The translations under genes were made by a program, and so were the position numbers. From Geotrypetes seraphini (taxonomy: Eukaryota > Chordata > Amphibia > Gymnophiona > Dermophiidae): 64,000 bases of DNA. Below, in pieces: positions 10,691 to 21,887 of the stretch; the first letter of the stretch is position 1, and every line of letters begins with the position of its first letter. The DNA lies in the NCBI RefSeq assembly GCF_902459505.1, contig NC_047096.1:3348001-3412000 (forward strand), read 5' to 3'. Below the pieces are notes generated by a model. That model ran no database searches. It had not been told where the DNA came from and was given only the letters and a program-made list of their open reading frames with translations.

Positions 10691-11084
10691 GATACCCTAT
10701 GCGAACAGAGCTAAACTGAAAGGTAAAAATGTGCCTGACCCGTTACCTCCATGTGACCAGAGGGAGAGGAGATCTTCAGGGCTTCTGAAAGAAACCCTCC
10801 TCAGCGCCAGGCTCCCAAAAGAGGCAAAAGGCGATCCTTTTCCAGCAAAGTAAAGGTAGCAGGTCCCACTGCCAGATACCAACCTCCTAAAGCAGCTCCA
10901 GATCAACACTCACCGAGATTCCCTCACCTCCCACCTACCTGCAAAGGGAGCCCTACGAAAGCCTTATTTAGCTCTCTCACTGCCTGGAAATCACAGCAGA
11001 GGGCGGAGACCAGTGCCAAGACCTACACCTTGTGATTTACCTGTCCTGCCTGCGTGTCATTCCCCAGAGACTATGTACATGTCT

Positions 11085-11410
11085 TCCTCCGTATTCGCTG
11101 TGATAGGGGATTAACAGACCCGCGAATACAGAAAAACCGTGAATAACTTTTTCATGTTATTCGCTGTTTTCTATTAAAAACCATCGTGAATATGGTGAAA
11201 CCGCGAATAACATGGTGGGAGGCCTGGCCTGTTACTCAAGGAGAGGCATAACACGGTGAAGAAAGCGCTGGGAATTGGCGATTTTCTCTGTAAATGCTTG
11301 GAATCAGCGATTTCTCTATTCAAGCTGATGTAATTTGGGGGGAGGAGCCAGCAAGCTAAAAACTGTGAATAATCGAAACCATGAATGCTGAAACCGCAAA
11401 TTCGGAGGGA
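11085..11410. mobile_element. Possible pogo/Tigger-like DNA transposon fragment
   Basis: Repeated TATTCGC/GCGAATA motifs occur in both orientations (near 11,091, 11,122, 11,158 and 11,205), with AAACCGCGAATAACATGG and AACCGCAAATTCGG towards the right end. Such motifs are typical of the termini of some Tc1/mariner-pogo elements. I cannot see intact ends or a TA duplication, so the family call is tentative. The interval 11,411-11,945 has a long C-run (11,452-11,474) and otherwise nothing assigned. Confidence 0.35.
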
Positions 11411-11947
11411 GAAGTGTACAGAGACAGCCACATGCTGCAGATACACACACTGCCCCCCCCCCCGCCCCCCCCCCCTTCCCAGGAAGGCAAGCTAGAGACA
11501 GACACTGCTCCTTTCTTTCCCACTGAAGAGAGCAAGTTAGAGAAAGACACCTAGGTGTAGGTTTCGGGCAGTTGCTCCATTCTGTGGATTAGGTTTAAAT
11601 TTGAGTTTCTTATTGGTTAATCGCTTCCTCCCTCTTTTGACCACTAATTCTTCATAGCTAACAGAGTTCATACATATTAACATGATGCACGTAATATGGC
11701 GTTCCGAGTAGCGGAGATGGGATTCTATTAGTATAGGGAGTGGGTCACAGCGGAGCAACTCGGGTATCAGGAATGGCTCATCTGTCTTTGGTTAGGCTCA
11801 GTCTATATTTTGCGCATTGACCAAAGTGAGGTAATTTAGGAGCACAAAGTTTTTGTAGTCCCGATTATTCTCTTTTCTGGACAACTGGGCATGCTCCAAG
11901 GGCTGGTGTAATATTTGCAGGGCTGCCTTTTCACAGACGTTGCAGGA

Positions 11948-12250
11948 ACATAAGAACAGCCTTACCAATGGTCCATCAAGCCCAGTAGCCCGTTCTCACG
12001 GAGGCCAATCCAGGTCACTAGTACCTGGCCATAACCCAAGGAGTAGCAACATTCCAGAATCCCAAAGAGTTAACAGAAGATTCTAGAACCCCAAAGAGTA
12101 TCAAGATTCCAGGCAGAAAAATAGCAAGATTCCGGAATCCTAAAGAGTAGCAACATTCCATGTGGAATCCCCAAAGAGCAGCAACATTCCAGAATCCCCA
12201 GAGTAGCAACATTCCATGCTACCGATCCAGGGCAAGCAGTGGCTTCCCCC
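11948..12250 (-). repeat. CR1-like LINE 3' end with internal tandem expansion
   Basis: It opens with GAACATAAGAACAGCC and CCATCAAGCCCAGTAGCCCG, the reversed tail of the CR1-like family. The segment at about 12,040-12,220 repeats a unit of about 27-31 bp (core AAAGAGTAGCAACATTCC) roughly six times. A single copy of this motif is present in the related copies at 35.4 and 35.6 kb, so the array arose inside this copy. Confidence 0.65.
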
Positions 12251-12299
12251 ACTCTCTCAATTACAGACTATGGACCTTTCCTCCAATCTTGTTATCTTC

Positions 12300-12770
12300 T
12301 TTCTGTCTTGTTTCCATAGTGTCCAGCTTTCGCATCCATAACTGACCACTGAGAAAATGAGTGTGTGAGAAGTCTAATCTTCATTTGGAGTGTTACCTCC
12401 TTGCCTATGAATACTTTGTCGAGAGTCTCATTGAAGAGGGACCTAGTGCTATTCTTTGGAGTATTTCCTCCCTACTAGTTGCTTCTTTGTTTACAAAAGA
12501 GCCCAGGAGATAGACTAGAGGTTGGAACGGATTTCAATTGCCTTCAAACTCGAAATCTTCATTCATCATTTTCCGGGTTCATGATCTTCGTCTTGTCTAT
12601 GTTCAGTTCTAATCCCATGTTATGATTTTCGGCTTTGACTTTTCTCAGTAGATACAGCCTGTCTTCTTTGCTGCTGGTGATGAGCGTTGTATCATTTGCA
12701 TAGCGCAGGTTGTTTATATTTCGGCCACCAACTTTGAAACCGACACCCTCTTCTTCCAAATTTGCTCTTC
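12300..12770 (-). mobile_element. RTE/BovB-like LINE reverse transcriptase fragment
   Basis: On the minus strand, 12,559-12,759 encodes NNLRYANDTTLITSSKED followed by LLRKVKAENHNMGLELNIDK and TKIM. This matches the YADD-box region of RTE-clade polymerases, with YAND in place of the catalytic YADD, so the copy is inactive. The sequence GTGTCCAGCTTTCGCATCCA near 12,320 resembles a downstream part of the same family. Only a short piece is present. Confidence 0.65.
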
Positions 12771-12779
12771 TGAAGACAA

Positions 12780-13460
12780 GCAGAATTGTGCCACTCTCTC
12801 AGCCCTGCAAACATCCTACTCCAAAAGCAAAGGCCTGAGCAGACTCAGATTTAAAGAGATCGGACAGCTTGACAGAGGGACAAGTCAACAGATAGTCTCG
12901 CCTCGTACTAATCTCTGTGCCTGCAAGGTCTCAATGAACTGAAGCAAATTTCTTGCTTTTTCCCCCCACTATCTGGTGTGAAACACAGAAGCCCCTTTAT
13001 GGGGTTTTATTTTTGAAGAAAGTGAGCACCGTGTTTCTGTCTTCACTGGAAGTAGAAAGGCTTCCTCTGGGGAGAACAGGGTGCTCAGATAGGGCAAGGC
13101 ACAAGGTACAGGACATGGCACTGGGATCCCATGAAGCCCAGGCTCCATTACTTGAAACTGGGCCTACCTACTCCTGTTTTTCTTTGAGCTCTGGCATGCA
13201 CTGGCTTGTAGCTCTGCGGCGTACAAGCCATAATGCCAGGCGTAGCAGCAGGACTGGCTCGGCCTGCTCGGTTCAAGCCTCAGAGGCACAGTGCAGAGAA
13301 AACAGGTTGGGCAGCTTTGAAGACTGATAGCCATATCATCAATTGCATTAAAAAAAAAAAACTAAAAAAACTCCTACATCTAGGATAAAGGCCAAACACT
13401 TGCGAATTTGGATTTCTCTCTTTGTCAAGAGGTCCTGAAGTTTTATGTATTTATTCAAAT
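12780..13460. other. Intron sequence, unassigned
   Basis: No repeat end or coding signal recognised apart from a short A-run near 13,349. Confidence 0.35.
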
Positions 13461-13464
13461 TTAA

Positions 13465-13592
13465 CAAGGAAACATTTATAAATTATAAAGAGTTTTACCT
13501 CATGCAAAATTGTCATTTCTTTAATAAGACATTAACTCCAAGTACCTACAAATCCAAAATGTGGCCCTGCAAAGGGTTTGGGTTTGAGACCC
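13465..13592. repeat. hAT-like element fragment
   Basis: It shares GTTTTACCTCATGCAAAATT and AATGTGGCCCTGCAAAGGGT with the complete copy at 43,058-43,344. The left part is missing. Confidence 0.6.
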
Positions 13593-13839
13593 CCCCATGT
13601 CAGATGGACATCTATGGTCTGTGTCCCATATGTGGGAAGACAGATCAGGAAGGGTTGAAGTAGGTTTTGAAAGCTCCTGAGTAGCAGGGCAGACATTCTT
13701 CTGAGCCCTGAAAATAGCAAAGATGGATCTAGGGTTACCAAATGTATTACCAATTGTATTTCTATACTATTGCCTCCTGAGGTCTCTGATCTCTGTATTT
13801 CCTCTGAATATCTACTTATTGTATTTCACTGAATGTCCA

Positions 13840-13926
13840 GCACTCTTGATTGTAAACCGCCTAGAAGTCGCAAGATTGTGGCGGTATAGAAGAATAAAGT
13901 TATTATTATTATTAATATTATTATTA
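13840..13926 (+). repeat. LINE tail with ATT microsatellite
   Basis: The tail GTAAACCGCCTAGAAGTCGC then GTGGCGGTATAGAAGAATAA ends in an ATT-repeat. A closely similar tail ends at about 50,990. Confidence 0.6.
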
Positions 13927-14033
13927 TATGGCTCCAGGAAAGGAATTTGGATCGAGACATCCGGAGTTTACTTCCATTGAAAGTCAAAATGTTGATGTCT
14001 CAATCCTTCCTCCTTTTTCTGGAGCTATATGTT

Positions 14034-14192
14034 GTGGTGCAGTGGTTAAAGCTACAGCCTCAGCACCCTGGGTTTGTGGGTTCAAACCCCCACTGCTCCT
14101 TGTGACCCTGGGCAAGACACCTAATCCCCTCCATTGCCCCAAGGACATTAGATAGATTGTGAGCCCACCAGGACAGACGGGGGGAAATGCTT
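14034..14192 (+). mobile_element. tRNA-derived SINE, copy 1
   Basis: An A-box-like start (GTGGTGCAGTGGTTAAAGC) and a B-box-like GGGTTCAAACCC, about 30 bp further on, mark an internal RNA polymerase III promoter of tRNA origin. CTGGGCAAGACACCTAATCC and GTGAGCCCACCAGGACAGA follow. It lacks the 3' tail present in copy 2. Confidence 0.8.
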
Positions 14193-14199
14193 CAGCCTC

Positions 14200-14320
14200 T
14201 GATAACCAGAGCTGGTATTGTGATGTCATAATGCCTCATTCCACCAATGCCTAACAGCCAATCTCATCAGTGATGTCATAATGGCTTGATTGCCCTTTAT
14301 ATGGCTCACTTTTATTATAT
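14200..14320 (+). repeat. Dispersed repeat with GTGATGTCATAATG motif
   Basis: The sequence GTGATGTCATAATGCCTCAT followed by TCCACCAATGCC recurs at 31,870-31,960, 35,430-35,525 and, reversed, near 20,970-21,015. It lies between two SINE copies. Its parent element is unknown to me. Confidence 0.55.
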
Positions 14321-14326
14321 TCTAGA

Positions 14327-14540
14327 GTGGTGCAGTGGTTAAAGCTACAACCTCAACACCCTGGGTTTGTGGGTTCAAACCCCCACTGCTCCTTGTGACC
14401 CTGGGCAAGTCATCTAATCCCTCCATCGCCCTAGGTACATTAAATTGCAAGCCCACCAGGACAGAGAGGGAAATATGCTTGAGTACCTGAATAAATTCAT
14501 GTAAACCGTTCTGAACTCCCTCGGAAATGAATAAATAAAT
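14327..14540 (+). mobile_element. tRNA-derived SINE, copy 2 (full length)
   Basis: Same head as copy 1, with B box GGGTTCAAACCC, and with the 3' body intact: ATGTAAACCGTTCTGAACTC and a tail of AATAAATAAAT. About 214 bp in all. The 3' end resembles LINE tails elsewhere in the window, as expected if a LINE partner mobilises it. Confidence 0.85.
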
Positions 14541-14559
14541 GGTAACCCTAGTGGATCAG

Positions 14560-15230
14560 GAGCTCGTATTTTATACCCCATTCATATTGAATCTCTCGGT
14601 GGGGAGGGGAAGACATCTTAGAGTGGGACTTGGCAAGTAAAGTGTTCTACTATACTGGATTGTTGGTTCAAGATTGCCTTGATAATGAATGTGACTGTTG
14701 GACAGACCGGAAGGTCCAGGCAGGTCTTTATCTGCCATCATTTTTATCTCATCTAGGGTAGGAGTGGGTGAACATGAGTGTGTGCAGTCGTTAAAGGCCT
14801 GGGTGAAGAGCCAAGCTCTGTGTTAAGTGAAGCCTTTCAGGGAGTGCATGCCAGAGCGTGGGGGCTACTCAAGAGAAAGCTCGTGCGATGTCCTTGGGAG
14901 AGGTTGTGGTTAGGGATACTCCTTGGGGAGGACCTTGGTGACCTTGAAGGGGTGTAGAGAGAGATTCTGTTCTTCAAGTACTCTGGGCCATTTCCTTTGA
15001 GAGCCTTGAAAATCAGACAGAGTTTGAAAATGTAGCTCTGCATTGTTCTAGTAGCCAGTGAAGCTTTTTGCAAAAATGGTGCAATGTGGTCATCGCTTAC
15101 AGCCTCACTGCATCATTCGGAAATCAATTGGACCTGGTCAGATCAGTGTGGCCCGCATTACCATAATCCAATCTTGATGTTATCATGGCATGCGCAACCA
15201 AGATCAGATTTGCCTTCCCAACATAAGGAG
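14560..15230. repeat. LINE fragments, mixed
   Basis: Around 14,690-14,750 a CR1-like tail is visible (GACTGTTGGACAGACCGGAA, then TTTATCTGCCATCATTTTTA). From about 14,760 to 15,190 a reversed LINE 3' region follows, recognised by the motif AGCCAGTGAAGC near 15,053 that recurs at 2,290 and 19,250. Boundaries are approximate. Confidence 0.4.
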
Positions 15231-17240
15231 AGAGGCTCTTGAAGGCTGCTTGGATTTTTTTTTTTTTTGGGGGGGGGGGATCAGAGTCGACTAGCTGAAT
15301 TCAATGTGTCAAATGAGCAAGTGATGAAAAGACACAAGAACACAAAGCAGAGCTCTCACATAGTGGAACTGGAACTCCAAGAATGAGCAAATGAAATTTA
15401 ACAAGCAGGGAGAAGTCAAAGAGAGTTTGGGGGGGGGGGGTTCCTCTCTCTCCCAATCCAGCAAGCCCTAGAGCCAGGTTTGCAGCAAGACCACCAGAAT
15501 GTTTGTCGTGAGGGGAGGGGCCACAATTCTCAAAAGCACATTTTTGCTCAGATAGGGAGGGGCTCCTGGTTCTTGCCTCAGCCCTGGGGGCACTGGCTGA
15601 CTTCAAGAAGGTTAAGCAGCTCGGATTCTTTTCAGAAAAAGACGAACAGTGCGTCCTTCAGTCTTGTCTTTCTGTTCTCTGGAAGCCTTATTAGCCCTTT
15701 ATCTAGGATGTCAGCTTGAAGTTCTAAGGGTTCCTTTATCCTAATACGATACCCAGAGCAAGAAATGCATCAAACACATTTCTTCTCGGCCCAGGGCGCT
15801 CCGGGGCCCGTTTGACCCCGTGACCCTTCCCTTTGCTCGACAGTGGTGTAATAAGCATCCAAGAGTAATACAAAAGATTTATTCAAATCTATAGGAGATG
15901 GAGCAGGATGGCTTATTGGCAGTGCTGGGTACTGACGTGCGGGAGTCCAGTTTCTGCTTGTCAGCACAGAGAAGAATGGAATGTAGCGGAGGTGTTCACA
16001 GATCCTGGGAGAGAAGGGAAAACCCCCTATAAAAACTTCACTATCAGAGGTGCCAAGCACAAGGAAATTGATATTTAAAGTGAGATTCAGGTAGAGGGGC
16101 TCCTACCCAGTTCTTTCTCGCCAGCTGGGTCATACCCATTTTTCACCAACACATAGCAAATAGCGATCTATCCAGATATTTTTTTAGGCAGTCCAGGGGC
16201 AGCGTGTCAGAGCTGGGACTTAGGCTACTAACCAAGTCAAGTCTCTGAACAGAGTTAGGACAACAAAGACCCTCGTAAACTGTATCCAGGTTATTACATG
16301 GGAACCTGTCTGGATCACTTCCGGCAGCTGCCGACAACCTGCTTTGCGAATGCTGGTGCATGGCTTGGACCTGGCATTGAATATCTGGGGGTTTTCCTGC
16401 CCCAAGCTCAATATTGAGTCCGATGTAGATCCTCTCTCCTTGGATAGAGTGAAGGAGCTTGGCCAATACTGGAGGATCTCAGCACCCACAGAGCTGTAGC
16501 CTATGGTCCCCACCATCATGCATTCACAAGCACCGGTGGCCGGATGCAGGACGTAGGTCTATTGCATGTGTGGGATGGTGGAGCAAGGTAAGAGGCTTGA
16601 ACTAGGGGAAAATTCAAGGTAGCTGCAAAGGCAGGCTTAAGATGGCCCAGCCACGGCCGAGGCTCGTTTCACTTCTCTGTACTCCAAACTCCTTACAAAA
16701 CCCAAAGCTTCTATTCCCACACTAGTGTCTCACTACCACAAAGACACCAAAGAAGAGGAAGTTGAAGCAATAGCTGGAAGCCGAAATCCTGTTTCGCTGC
16801 GAGAGCGGCTCTCAAATTTAACTATGCAATCACTGAAGGAATGTAATGCATTGGTTGTGTCTTGCCATTGACGAATGCGGTATTGCTCCAATCAGCTAAA
16901 AGGTTAAAGACACCTCGGGAGGCTCCTACTGTCATATTTCTCCTCAAAGGTGTCTAAGAAGTGGCAGAATTACAGAACCATCTTCAATTCATAAATTATA
17001 CATACACAATACAAGAAGGAAGAAGGGCCTTCAACAGTAAATAAGCCAAGTGGAAAGTTGGGTGGTATCTTGCAATTGGACTAAACGTTTTTGGACTCTC
17101 TTGCAGAGGTGAACCCTCTTTCCTCAGGTCAAGACAATTTCAAAATACATTTGCAAGTCCTAATGATAGCTTCAAGGGGAAAGGTAGGGGTGAGGGACGG
17201 AGGAAGAACAGAGGGCGACGTGAAGGTGACCTAGCAGTAG
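15231..17240. other. Intron sequence, no family recognised
   Basis: Two kilobases with T/G homopolymer runs at 15,255-15,279 and a G-run at 15,429, but no repeat ends, polymerase motifs or host exons that I can identify. Short minus-strand open frames at 16,143-16,519 match nothing I know. Confidence 0.35.
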
Positions 17241-17399
17241 AAGCTGATGGTTTATTGTCTCAGTGCCACACGCTTTTATGTACGTTTGCTCACATCATAA
17301 AAGTTCTGCAGTTTTGGTTTTTGGTCTTCCAATTTCTCCTCCAGCCTTGCTCCCCCCCCCAAAAAAAAAAAATAAAAAAAATCTGCCACCGCTTCATGC

Positions 17400-17915
17400 T
17401 TTAGATGTGGCAGTGCGATACCTGCACAGGACACAGATGGAGATCTGCTCTTCAGTTGGCCTGTTCTGTGTTCATGCTTTAAGCTCTCGTGAATATCAGC
17501 GCAGCAGTCATCAATTCTTGGAGTGCAGTGGTGTTGTCCTTCGCGTGAGTTTCAGTCTTTAGGGGTTCCATCTTTAGCGGTGGTAAGGCATACGGGGAAT
17601 AAGTCTATGTCTTCTGTCCAGGGACCAGTGCTATGGAACGCTTTCCCTTTGCTTCTGCGCCAATCTAAAATGCGCTGGTGGTCTTTTAGAAAAGGGGTGA
17701 AAGCTGCATTATTTGAGGTGCGTAATGTGGCTGTGTGAGCTGTGGTTGTTCTTTTCTTAATAACACTCCATGTTCCCCATTTTGCATTATTGTTTGAATT
17801 TGTTTGTTTTAGTTAATTTGAGCTTGGTTTGGTTTGTATTGTTTAATGTGATTTTATTCCTCGCTTAGATTTGTGGATAAGCGGGTTTAAAATAATTTTT
17901 TTAATAAATGGAGAT
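17400..17915 (+). mobile_element. L2-like LINE 3' end
   Basis: The stretch 17,565-17,735 encodes GPVLWNAFPLLLRQSKMRWW followed by SFRKGVKAALFEV, matching the end of L2-type ORF2 (LWNSLPL...SFRKxLKTxLF). It is followed by a 3' UTR with GATTTGTGGATAAGCGGG and an A/T-rich tail. The 5' part is absent. Confidence 0.65.
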
Positions 17916-18309
17916 TTTCTTGCCTGCCACTCTAGCCGATTATTCTGCTACGAGATCATCGGTCCAGAGATGCCACAAAAGAACAAGCAGGACTGCGAGT
18001 TTGTTGGCAATATCATTTAGAATTATGCTTATTTCTAATTTTTCATATACCTTCTGATCAACCGAGTTCTCCAGCAAGCTTTTAATTGCCGTCTCACTGT
18101 TTACCCTCATGTAGTCACAAACTGAATCATCTCAACTGGATGTGCACAGGATCAAAGTTCTTCTGCCATTCCCAAACAAACAGGCAGTTCCGGCTGAGCG
18201 TCGGCTGTACCTGCCTAGCAGGGCTCTCCTTTTTCAGCTCTCCACTGCCCCCTGGAGTTAGAGATTCCTCAGTGACCCATAAGTTCCGTTAAACCACAGC
18301 TGGATAGCT

Positions 18310-19373
18310 GGGCAATTAGTCCATTTTTATTACATTTCTAAACCGCAAAACTTCCAGATCGATACGGTTTACATAACCAAGAGACTGGACAACAGTGATT
18401 TACAAAAGAACCATCATGGACGTTAGTTCTCTAAGAGTCTTACAAATTAAGTAGATTTCAGCAACTTTTGAAAGTGCAAATATAAACCTGAAGAAGCAGA
18501 CAAATTATGAAGCTCAGAATCCCAGCTAGCTGCCCGATATGCAATCATTCCATGCAAGAATGTCTTGCAGACATAGGAGGAACACATACATCTAAAGAAG
18601 GACATGGCGATACTTGAGAGGGTTCAGAGAAGAGCGACAAGAATGATAAAAGGTATGGAAAACCTTTCATACGCAGACAGTTAGAAAGGCTGGGGCTCTT
18701 GTCCCTGGAGAAGCGGAGACATGAAAGAGACATACAAGATCATGAAAGGCATAGAGAAGGTGGAGAGGGACAGATTCTTCAGCCTATTGGGAACCACAAG
18801 AACAAGAGGGCACTTGGAGAAATTGAAAGGGGACAGGTTCAGAACCAATGCTAGGAAATTCTTTTTCACTCAGAGGGTGGTGGCCACTGGAATGCGCTTC
18901 TGGAGGTTGTGATAGGACAGAATACATTACAGGGTTTCAAAGAGGGATTGGAGAAATTCCTGAAGGATTCGGGGTTTGAGGGATACAGATAGAGGTAGAG
19001 ATAGGATTATGAAAGGTTAATAGATAGAAGGGAAAAGGGGAATGAAGGGTTCCAGACAAAGGATCACTTTACAGGTCATGGACCTGATGGGCGCGATGGA
19101 CCTCTGGTCTGACCCAGCGGAGAAGTAACCCGTAAAGGGCGATCTACGTTGAAAAGCATAAATTGATCCAATAGGTACCCAGGTGCTTGGCCATGTAAAG
19201 CTTTGTAGCAAAGGATTCCAAATTTAAACAGTATCCTGGCCTCAAATGGAAGCCAGTGGAGCGCCATGATCAGATTTCTTTAAATTAAAAATCAGACATG
19301 CTGAATTTTGTGTCATCTAAGTTTGACCGTTGGCCTGCAAGATGGACCGAATTGCAATAATCTAATGTACTAA
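18310..19373 (-). mobile_element. L2-like LINE, minus strand, interrupted
   Basis: On the minus strand 19,076-19,267 encodes HWLPFEARILFKFGILCYKA then LHGQAPGYLLDQFM, a typical L2-type C-terminal stretch. Its 3' UTR appears to continue at 18,310-18,595, ending in TTTCTAAACCGCAAAACTTC. A CR1-like copy at 18,600-19,115 sits between the two parts and is therefore the younger insertion. Confidence 0.55.
18600..19115 (+). mobile_element. CR1-like LINE 3' fragment, copy 1
   Basis: It encodes pieces matching copy 2, such as MKETYKIMKGIEKVERDRFF and KLKGDRFRTNARKFFFTQRV, with frame breaks between them. The end GATGGACCTCTGGTCTGACC is the family's 3' region. Truncated at the 5' end. Confidence 0.8.
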
Positions 19374-19484
19374 GGCCCTCTTTTACTAAGGTGCACTAAC
19401 CTATTAGCGAGCGCTAAACGCTAATGCATGCATGCTAGTCTATGGACGCGTTGGCGATTAGCGCACCTTAGTAAAAAGAGGGGG
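19374..19484. mobile_element. Palindromic MITE (CTTTTACTAAGG family)
   Basis: The ends GGCCCTCTTTTACTAAGGTG and CACCTTAGTAAAAAGAGGGG are inverted around a core rich in GCGCTAA/TTAGCGC. The flanking TAA on both sides could be a 3-bp target duplication, which would fit PIF/Harbinger, but this is not certain. Related copies lie at 25,552, 38,272 and 55,380. Confidence 0.65.
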
Positions 19485-19616
19485 TAAGTATCAGGGAGTG
19501 AACCAATATTCTAAATGATGGAGGGTTGACGTAAGACTTAATCACGGGCCACTCAAGTTCCTGTCCAAAAGAACAGCGAGAATTTTAATTTGCAAGGCAA
19601 CCCCGCTCAATGTCAG

Positions 19617-19778
19617 AGTGGTTCTTAAACCTGTCCTGGGGGACCCCCCAGTCAGTCCCTAATGAGTATGCACGAGGCAGATTTGCATGCCTGCCACCCC
19701 TTATTCTATGCAAATCTGCCTCGTGCATACTCATTAGGGACTGACTGGGGGTCCCCCAGGACAGGTTTAAGAACCACT
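19617..19778. repeat. Near-perfect 72-bp palindrome (MITE)
   Basis: Arms 19,617-19,688 and 19,708-19,778 are reverse complements with a single one-base length difference, and the loop is 19 bp. The ends AGTGGTTCTTAAACCTG and CAGGTTTAAGAACCACT resemble the hAT-type family, but no 8-bp duplication is visible at the flanks. Confidence 0.85.
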
Positions 19779-19779
19779 T

Positions 19780-20796
19780 AAGCCAGTCAACTAGATTATT
19801 TTAACACTGCTCTATGGTGTGAAGCAAAAGGAGATTCAATCACTTCAAAATACTGATAAAGTATAACTTCTTATCTGAAATCCCTCTACATTTGAATCTC
19901 CAATTTTATTTATTTATCCCTTGGCCCAATGCTAAAGCCCAGTTGTGGTTGGTGAACGGGCCTGAGCAGATGGAGAAATATTATCCCTCGATTCCTTCAC
20001 TTTCCGCCTCTCTTTCCCATCAACTACTGTAGTTCACATTTTTATGCACCCTCTAAGATCCCGTGACACTCCCCTCCCTTATATATAAGTCTGAGTGTAA
20101 ACCACTTAGATAGGCGGTAATGGGGGACTAACTTAAAGGAAGGCCTGGTTCAATTCAACCCTCCATTATCTCCGATTGAGCTCCCCAGGGACAGAAAAAT
20201 ATCAGAAAAGAAACTAAAAGACAATTGATCTAGTGCAGGCTTCTCACATCAAGCCTGCGTACGTAGTCCTCAGCGTCTCTCTCCTAATAGCAGGTTTCCA
20301 GCGTCAAGACACTACTTCAGGTACGAGAGAGCCTCCCCACAAGTCTGAACAAGGGCATCGAACAGGTATCGGGATCTTCAGGAATTGATTTTTGTGAAAT
20401 TTGTCCAAAATGTATATCTGGAGGTGCTTTGAAAAGCAATTACGAAGAAGAATCTCATTTCTTTCTTCCTCCAATTATTCTTCTACTAATGAGGGAACCT
20501 GGTCTGTTTCCACCAAACCAGGGTTAAGGGCTGGCACAAAACGTTTGCTATATGAAAATAAAAGAAGCTACTTCTAGTTTTAGAGATAATAACCTATTAT
20601 TAACAGGAATCATAACTTCCACCTTTCAGGCACAATCCAGACAATATAAAAACAGCTTCCACTGCATCCCTGCCAAAGCCTTCACATAACTCCGAGCTGC
20701 CGTCTCTCGGGGACCCTTTTGCTTTTACTGCCCACCGGTGAATGAATTCTTATGGGTGTGTCTTTCATTTGCCACTAAAACTCCTATACTATACTC
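19780..20796. other. Intron sequence, mostly unassigned
   Basis: A short LINE-tail motif (GTAAACCACTTAGATAGGCGG) lies near 20,098. Nothing else recognised. Confidence 0.35.
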
Positions 20797-21113
20797 TTGA
20801 GAATGTCACGGGGACACATTTGTCCCTGCTCCCGCAGGAACTCAGTTTCCCCATTCCAGCCCCATGAGTTTTGTCCCTGTCCCATTCCTGTAAGCTCTGC
20901 CATAACCACACAAGCCTCAAACACATGATTTTAAAGCATTTGAGGCTTGTGCGGATCAGGACGGAGCTTAGGCATTGGTGGAATGAGGCATTATGACATC
21001 ACAATCTCAGCTCTAGAATGTTGCCACTTAGGATTTTAAAGCGTTCGAGGCTTGTGCGGATGAAGACTGAGCTTGCAGGAATGGGGAAAAATTTGTCCCT
21101 GTGTCATTCTCTA
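20797..21113. mobile_element. hAT-like element with TAGAGAATG-type ends
   Basis: The left end TTGAGAATGTCACGGGGACA and the right end GTCCCTGTGTCATTCTCTA are inverted. The flanks CTATACTC and CTGTACCC match at six of eight positions. The interior includes two copies of TTTTAAAGC(A/G)TT(T/C)GAGGCTTG and a reversed GTGATGTCATAATG repeat. Relatives are at 37,817 and, more distantly, 55,740. Confidence 0.65.
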
Positions 21114-21887
21114 CTGTACCCTCTCATGTCCTCACCTGTGCCCTGGGTACCTGGAATTTGAGCTCAAAGTGCCCCCACTGTCATTTTCACCATATTCTTG
21201 CCAGCTCTAGAACTCCGAACAAGATTCTCTTGGGCTTTGCGCTTCCTGAACGTTCTCCAATGCAGCCCACCCTGGATGTTCATTCGTTCATTCATTCCCT
21301 CTTCCACTATCAAAGGTTTTTGCCAGTTTAAACAAAATGACTGAATCTACCTTCAGGGGTTCACACACAGGGCAGCTTATATACCCCAAGACTATGATAA
21401 GGAAGTTCATCTTTCATGTCTGTAAACAAACGTCTGGTCTCAGCAGTGCCCTGACCTAAAAAGCTACTTGCAAAGCTCGAGACTTACTCTCTCACTATTA
21501 CTTTTAGAAATAGTTATAATCTGCCCCATCCACATGCTGTATATAACCATTAAAGACAACGAGGAACCTCCTTTCCTCTCTTGACAGAGGGACAGTCATC
21601 TTTACGTAGGACAGACAGAAAGAAAGAAGCCAGGTGACCTGCGTTAAGCACCACCACCAACTCATAAGGGGGGGGGGGGATTCCCTTTGAACCAGCCCCC
21701 ACTAGGCGTCGCCTAGGGTGTCAAGGGAACAGAAGCTCAAAGAGCCGCCGGACAAACACACACGAGCTACAAAGCAATTTTGCCAGAGGGCTGATGCTTG
21801 TTGAAGGCCATTAGCAGAGTCTCAAGGGGAACCAGGGGGTTAGGCTGAGTCTAAGCTAGGTGCAGCCACCTCCGGGGCGAGTCTTAC
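21114..21887. other. Intron sequence next to first exon
   Basis: Mostly unique-looking sequence with a G-run at 21,668-21,679. GC content rises towards 21.9 kb. No exon recognised. Confidence 0.35.

Noticed and set aside
14034-14540. Functional tRNA genes
   Set aside because: The A- and B-box-like motifs belong to SINE copies with a long non-tRNA body and tail; the cloverleaf is not complete.
16143-16519. Two overlapping minus-strand frames of about 100 codons
   Set aside because: They overlap in different frames, match no family known to me and have no supporting signals.
15231-17240. LTR element
   Set aside because: I looked for terminal repeats and polymerase or gag motifs in this unassigned block and saw none.
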